DNA from: Arthrobacter sp. EpRS71
Lineage (GTDB): Bacteria; Actinomycetota; Actinomycetes; Actinomycetales; Micrococcaceae
Length of the DNA: 64,000 nt
Direction: 5' to 3'
NCBI RefSeq assembly: GCF_001512285.1
Contig: NZ_LNUV01000006.1
Location: forward strand, 1,968,809 to 2,032,808
Shown: piece by piece, positions 60,173-64,000 of the stretch
Numbering within the stretch: the first letter of the stretch is position 1
How the letters are laid out: every line of letters starts with the position of its first letter
Position numbers and translations under genes: made by a program
Notes under the pieces: model-generated
What the model saw: only the letters and a program-made list of their open reading frames with translations
Databases searched by the model: none
Told to the model about the DNA's origin: nothing

Positions 60173-60398
60173 TAGGAAAATCCCCTCCATTTGTCCCAAG
60201 TCACGCCAACCCGGCCGGGCTGGTTCCGCGTCGCAATTGCAGCCGGCGGCACCGCTTGGGAGGCCGCCTTGGCCGGGCACTTTTCGGTGCTTTGTCCTTG
60301 CTCTTGGTCCATTATCCCGTAATTACCTGTCCGTAGCGAATCAAACGCGCATTTGTCCGGACTTTGTACATACTCGGCTTGCGCGGCAAACGTCCACG
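60173..60398. other. 226-base region between DUF3117 and the PIG-V-like gene
   Basis: No gene seen. It likely holds the promoter and long 5' leader of DUF3117. GC-rich self-complementary stretches (CCGGCCGGG around 60210 and GGCCGCCTTGGCCGGG around 60262-60278) could fold in that leader. Confidence 0.35.
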
Positions 60399-61706
60399 TC
60401 AGGGCGGATAGTCCCCGCCGCCAGGGAGCGGAGCCCACGCCCACAGCCACACCACCCAGACGATCTGGAGGAGGACGAACATCACCACCACGGTCCCCCG
60501 GTACGCTTTGGATTTGGAGAGCAGCGCCACCGCCAAGGCCAGCGGGAAAAGTGGCAGCAGCATTCTGAAGGTGCTGGTCTGGGGATGAAGGAAGACCAGC
60601 AGGTAGCCCATGTAGCAAGCGCACCAAAGCCTCACCTCAGTTCCGAGTTCCCGGACCGGCCTGGACATCATGACCAGCACAAAAAGTGCCGTGAAGATGA
60701 ACGGAGCAAGCACGCCCAACACAGGACCGAACAACATCCTGCCCGTGTCGAACCACGGCTTGAAAGGCACAAGATCGTGTCCGCGCCACGCTGTTTCGGT
60801 GCGCGTGTAGGCCGTCATTTCACCCGTGGTTGCCCAGGCAATGGCTGGCCACGCCAGAGCTCCAAGGCCAGCCGCGAGCACCAACGCCCCCAGCGAGAGT
60901 AAGCTGCGCCCCGACGTCGCGTCGTCACCACTCCCTGAAGCGGGGGGTAACGGTGTCCCTGACGGCCTGAACCGCTGCCACAGACGCCAGAGCAACAGCA
61001 ATCCCACCATGGCCGCAAAGGGGACTCCCGTGGGCCTGGAAAGACACATGAGAAGCACTACCGGAATGGCGGACAGATACCGGCGCCGCACCACCAGCAA
61101 CAACGCACCGGACAACAGCAAGAGATTCAAGGACTCGGCGTACGGGACCTGAAGGATCGGGGACACCGGAAAAGTGGAGACGAAGACGACGCCCCATAGC
61201 GCCGCGCGTTTGCCTGCGAACTCACGGAACAGTTTGTATATCACCAGGGCCGCACCCACACCTGCCAGCATCGCGATGAGGGTGAGGGCAGGCAGGGTTC
61301 CCATCCCGGTGGCTGCAGAGAGACCCCGGGCCAGGAAGGGGAAGAGCGCATAGAACGCCCAGGCATTTTGCTGGACAACGCCATTCGCGTCCACGGGCAG
61401 GACCGAGGGATAGCCGTTGTCGGCAGCCTCCTGATACCAGCGTCCATCCCAGATAGTGATGAAGTTCCAATAATCCGGAGCCGGCGGGAACCACGGGTTG
61501 GTTCCTTGGTGAATGGCTGCCGCCATGAAGATACAGGCGCTGACCAGCCGGGCTGCGACAAAAATCAAGGTTACCTGCAGCCACCAAGGCCAGCCGCCCA
61601 CTCGTGCGGCAGCGCTTGATAACCCCACGGACAGCCGGTCCGCGGGCCCCCGCGGCCCCTGCGTCTGTGACGCGTGGCCCTGCGGGGCCGGGGTCTGCGA
61701 GCTCAC
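60399..61706 (-). CDS. PIG-V-like mannosyltransferase family membrane protein
   Basis: 435 residues with about nine to ten membrane helices. The luminal loop FITIWDGRWYQEAADNGYPS matches the acidic WDGxWY...GYP motif of PIG-V/GT-C mannosyltransferases, with the Asp as presumed catalytic residue. It would move mannose from a lipid carrier to an outer-face acceptor. The acceptor is unknown. It overlaps the DivIVA-like gene by four bases (61703-61706). Confidence 0.82.
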   Translation of the reverse strand: MSSQTPAPQGHASQTQGPRGPADRLSVGLSSAAARVGGWPWWLQVTLIFVAARLVSACIFMAAAIHQGTNPWFPPAPDYWNFITIWDGRWYQEAADNGYPSVLPVDANGVVQQNAWAFYALFPFLARGLSAATGMGTLPALTLIAMLAGVGAALVIYKLFREFAGKRAALWGVVFVSTFPVSPILQVPYAESLNLLLLSGALLLVVRRRYLSAIPVVLLMCLSRPTGVPFAAMVGLLLLWRLWQRFRPSGTPLPPASGSGDDATSGRSLLSLGALVLAAGLGALAWPAIAWATTGEMTAYTRTETAWRGHDLVPFKPWFDTGRMLFGPVLGVLAPFIFTALFVLVMMSRPVRELGTEVRLWCACYMGYLLVFLHPQTSTFRMLLPLFPLALAVALLSKSKAYRGTVVVMFVLLQIVWVVWLWAWAPLPGGGDYPP

Positions 61707-62044
61707 TGCCGGGCCCGGCCGGTTTCGCCGTCCTCAAGACGCGGCTCAACCAGGGCCCCGAGACGTTCGATCTCGCGATCCTTGGCTTTCAGCTGATCCC
61801 TCAGCTCGTCCAGGACCTGGTCAACCTGATCCATCCGGTAGCCGCGAAGGCCCAGGGCAAAACGCAGGGAATCCACGTCGGAAGGTTTGGCATCCTCCGG
61901 CAGCAGGACAGCCGGCAGGTTGGGCACGGGCTGCTCAAGCCCCGCTCCGATGGAGCGCCCCTTGACCATTCCGGCACCAAGATATAGCGCCGCACCAACG
62001 AGGACGATCGCGAGAAACACCAGGAAAAAACTCACAGTGTCCAT
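61703..62044 (-). CDS. Membrane-anchored DivIVA-domain protein
   Basis: 113 residues. One N-terminal helix (FFLVFLAIVLVGAALYLGAG) and a short DivIVA-like coiled segment (ALGLRGYRMDQVDQVLDELR DQLKAKDREIE, read across about residues 63-95). DivIVA-like modules sense membrane curvature and recruit cell-pole or septum proteins. It lies 18 bases after the LOG gene and overlaps the mannosyltransferase gene, so the three are probably one transcript. Confidence 0.85.
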   Translation of the reverse strand: MDTVSFFLVFLAIVLVGAALYLGAGMVKGRSIGAGLEQPVPNLPAVLLPEDAKPSDVDSLRFALGLRGYRMDQVDQVLDELRDQLKAKDREIERLGALVEPRLEDGETGRARQ

Positions 62045-62062
62045 CGTGCCAGAAACAGCCGG

Positions 62063-62902
62063 CTATTCCGGGCGCTGGTTTCCATTAGTGGTAGGTGGAA
62101 GAGGTGCACCGTGCAGGACACGGTGCACGGCATCGGCGGGGTCATCCACCAGCTGGATCAGGTCAAGGTCCTTCTCCGAGACCATGCCTTCGGCAACCAG
62201 GGTCTCCCGGATCCACTCGATCATGGGTCCCCAAAAGCGGACACCGAGCAGGACGATGGGGAATGAGGTCACCTTGCGGGTTTGGACCAGGACCATGGCC
62301 TCGAACAACTCATCGAGGGTGCCAAGTCCGCCGGGAAGAACCACGAAACCCTGGGCGTATTTGACGAACATGGTCTTGCGGGCGAAGAAGTACCGGAAGT
62401 TGATGCCCAAATCCACCCATTGGTTGAGTCCCTGCTCAAAGGGCAGTTCAATACCCAGTCCCACGGAGACTCCGTTGCCTTCCACTGCGCCCTTGTTGGC
62501 GGCTTCCATGGATCCGGGACCACCACCGGTGATCACGGCAACTCCGGCTTCAGCGAGCTTGCGGCCCACATCCACGGCCATCTCGTAGTACTCGGTTCCG
62601 GGTTTGGTCCGGGCTGAACCGAAGACGCTGACGGCGGGCCCCAAATCAGCAAGGGCACCGAAGCCCTCCACGAATTCACTCTGGATCCTCAGGACACGCC
62701 ACGGATCGGTGTGGATGAACTGCCCGGCTCCGCTGGTGTCCAGCAAATGCTGGTCCGACATTCCCGTGTCCGCCTGTTTGCGCCGCAGCTCGAGGGACCC
62801 TTTGTGCTTGGCGGGTGCGATGTCCGAAGGAAGCGGAGCGCGGGTGCCCGAGACGCGACCGTTGGCATCCGGGTGGGGAACGGGGTGCTGGCTGATGCTC
62901 AT
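62063..62902 (-). CDS. LOG family protein (TIGR00730, nucleotide phosphoribohydrolase-like)
   Basis: 279 residues. The lysine-decarboxylase-like Rossmann fold has both LOG motifs, GGGPGSMEAANKGA and LPGGLGTLDELFE. Family members cleave N6-modified AMP to the free base and ribose phosphate (cytokinin activation in plants and M. tuberculosis Rv1205). First gene of a leftward three-gene unit; TAGCCT lies six bases before the ATG. Confidence 0.92.
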   Translation of the reverse strand: MSISQHPVPHPDANGRVSGTRAPLPSDIAPAKHKGSLELRRKQADTGMSDQHLLDTSGAGQFIHTDPWRVLRIQSEFVEGFGALADLGPAVSVFGSARTKPGTEYYEMAVDVGRKLAEAGVAVITGGGPGSMEAANKGAVEGNGVSVGLGIELPFEQGLNQWVDLGINFRYFFARKTMFVKYAQGFVVLPGGLGTLDELFEAMVLVQTRKVTSFPIVLLGVRFWGPMIEWIRETLVAEGMVSEKDLDLIQLVDDPADAVHRVLHGAPLPPTTNGNQRPE

Positions 62903-62914
62903 TGCCCAAGGCTA
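62903..62914 (-). promoter_or_regulatory. Candidate leaderless promoter of the LOG unit
   Basis: TAGCCT (62909-62914), six bases, ATG 62902; no ribosome site. Confidence 0.55.
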
Positions 62915-63053
62915 GCGCGGATGAAGGCGTGCTCCGTGGCAGCGACCCGCTTCTTGCATTGCAGTCTGGTATATCGCTGTGGGGCAGGTTTCTGTTCAGT
63001 CACGATCTTCAGGAAGTTGCCGTGACCGTGGTCATATTTGCTCCTTTGTTCGC

Positions 63054-63065
63054 TAGATTCGTCGT
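63054..63065 (+). promoter_or_regulatory. Candidate leaderless promoter of the second amino-acid ABC operon
   Basis: TAGATT (63054-63059), six bases, ATG 63066; no ribosome site. Confidence 0.55.
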
Positions 63066-63821
63066 ATGACTACTCAAGCGTCCGGCGATGCCCTCGTCTC
63101 CCTGAATGGCGTCAATAAGCACTACGGTCAATTGCATGTCCTCAAAGACATCAACCTTCAGGTTAAGAAGGGTGAAGTCGTGGTGGTCATCGGACCTTCC
63201 GGGTCCGGTAAATCCACTCTCTGCCGTGCGATCAACCGCTTGGAAACCATCGACGACGGCGACATCGCCATCGACGGGAAGAAGCTTCCCGAAGAAGGCA
63301 AGGATCTCGCGCACCTGCGTGCCGACGTCGGCATGGTCTTCCAATCCTTCAACCTGTTCGCCCACAAGACGATTCTTGAGAACGTCACGCTGGGCCCCAT
63401 CAAGGTGAAGAAAGTGGCCAAAGGCACGGCCGACAAGGAAGCCATGGCCCTCCTGGAACGCGTAGGCGTTGGACACCAGGCTCCGAAGCTTCCTGCCCAG
63501 CTCTCCGGCGGCCAGCAGCAGCGTGTGGCCATTGCCCGCGCTCTTGCCATGAAGCCTAAGGTCATGCTGTTCGACGAGCCCACGTCCGCGTTGGACCCCG
63601 AGATGATCAACGAAGTGCTGGACGTCATGATCCAGCTGGCCAAAGAAGGCATGACCATGATCGTGGTCACCCACGAAATGGGCTTCGCCCGCAAGGCTGC
63701 CGACCGCGTGGTGTTCATGGCCGATGGTCAGATCGTGGAAGACGCCACCCCCGAGGAATTCTTCACCAACCCGAAGAGCACCCGTGCCAAGGACTTCTTG
63801 TCCAAGCTCTTGACCCACTAG
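63066..63821 (+). CDS. gluA: Amino-acid ABC transporter ATP-binding protein (glutamate type)
   Basis: 251 residues. Walker A GPSGSGKSTLCRAINRLET, MVFQSFNLFAHKTILENVT, signature LSGGQQQRVAIARALAMKPK, Walker B VMLFDEPTSALDPE, and switch His VVTHEMGFARKAADRVV. Gene order ATPase then binding protein, as in the corynebacterial gluABCD glutamate system, supports the symbol; substrate remains inferred. The permeases should lie beyond the window. Confidence 0.92.
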   Translation: MTTQASGDALVSLNGVNKHYGQLHVLKDINLQVKKGEVVVVIGPSGSGKSTLCRAINRLETIDDGDIAIDGKKLPEEGKDLAHLRADVGMVFQSFNLFAHKTILENVTLGPIKVKKVAKGTADKEAMALLERVGVGHQAPKLPAQLSGGQQQRVAIARALAMKPKVMLFDEPTSALDPEMINEVLDVMIQLAKEGMTMIVVTHEMGFARKAADRVVFMADGQIVEDATPEEFFTNPKSTRAKDFLSKLLTH

Positions 63822-63877
63822 CTCCTTACCGCCAGCACCCCCGGCCGTAAGGCGGCCACCCATATGAAAGGAACACC

Positions 63878-64000
63878 ATGAAGTCTCTTATTACCCGGAG
63901 GAAGTCACTCCTGGTGGCCGCATCGGCTGCGCTTGCTCTCTCGCTGAGCGCTTGCGGCGGCGGCGGCACCACAACTACTCCCCCGGTTGCTTCGGCAAGC
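63878..64000 (+). CDS. gluB: Amino-acid ABC substrate-binding lipoprotein, 5' part
   Basis: The first 41 codons, cut by the right edge. Signal peptide MKSLITRRKSLLVAASAALA and lipobox LSLSAC, then a Gly/Thr/Pro linker. AAAGGA precedes the ATG. By position after the ATPase it is the binding protein of a glutamate-type transporter. Confidence 0.8.
   Translation, partial: MKSLITRRKSLLVAASAALALSLSACGGGGTTTTPPVASAS

Noticed and set aside
1..64000. Mobile element, prophage, CRISPR array or defence island
   Set aside because: No integrase, transposase, phage gene, repeat-spacer array or direct-repeat boundary was seen. The one methyltransferase has no restriction partner.

Overview
This window reads as core chromosome of a high-GC Gram-positive actinobacterium, most like Arthrobacter/Paenarthrobacter (Micrococcaceae). 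The grounds are family composition (AdnAB, UvrD2, MoeZ, DUF3107, DUF3117, UPF0182, SigE with a ZAS anti-sigma factor, the coproporphyrin-dependent heme pathway) and many GTG/TTG starts. From memory, much of the gene order matches two blocks of the Mycobacterium tuberculosis chromosome, around Rv3193c-Rv3211 in the left and middle and around Rv1205-Rv1232c on the right. I see no integrase, transposase, phage, plasmid or CRISPR element, and no obvious new multi-gene defence system. Layout: 1-8.5 kb holds the tail of a glycine-rich protein, pspA, a GntR regulator, two tandem initiator tRNA genes, a UPF0182 membrane protein, a PDZ-S16 protease and a DUF2342 protein. 8.7-21.8 kb is a DNA-repair block: a metallopeptidase, UvrD2, NudC, a kinase-fold protein, AdnB, AdnA, an alkyltransferase-like protein and a DEDD exonuclease. 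22.1-26.0 kb holds an amino-acid ABC transporter and a GH3 lipoprotein. 26.1-37.5 kb is a complete C5/coproporphyrin heme pathway: hemA reads rightward, and hemE-cgoX-chdC-cpfC-hemC-hemD-hemB-(LLM oxidoreductase)-hemL read leftward. 37.6-40.2 kb holds moeZ, a TetR regulator, DUF3107 and a small membrane protein. 40.3-43.5 kb is thiamine synthesis: thiO-thiS-thiG behind a TPP riboswitch, with thiE divergent. 43.5-53.8 kb carries a ferritin-like protein, a TM2 protein, an RNB ribonuclease, a DEAD-box helicase, an orphan DNA methyltransferase, MarC, a PHP phosphoesterase, aminopeptidase P and a GSP17M-like protein. 53.9-63 kb holds an MgtE-N/CBS protein, DUF1003, Mrp, TatB, an anti-sigma factor, SigE, an O-methyltransferase, DUF3117, a PIG-V-like protein, a DivIVA-like protein and a LOG-family protein. 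The window ends in a second amino-acid ABC cassette. How the genes work together: ATL-adnA-adnB and nudC-uvrD2-metallopeptidase are joined by 1-4 bp stop/start overlaps, as are most heme genes, which points to translational coupling. Many genes that open a transcription unit instead show a TANNNT hexamer 5-7 bases before the start codon and no Shine-Dalgarno sequence, the layout expected of leaderless mRNAs. The most interesting observations are that leaderless pattern, a 59-base palindromic element that encodes the C-terminus of ThiO, a kinase-fold protein in the repair block that lacks the usual metal-binding Asp, an AdnA with an incomplete iron-sulfur cysteine set, an LLM flavin oxidoreductase embedded in the heme operon, and a sigE locus without htrA.
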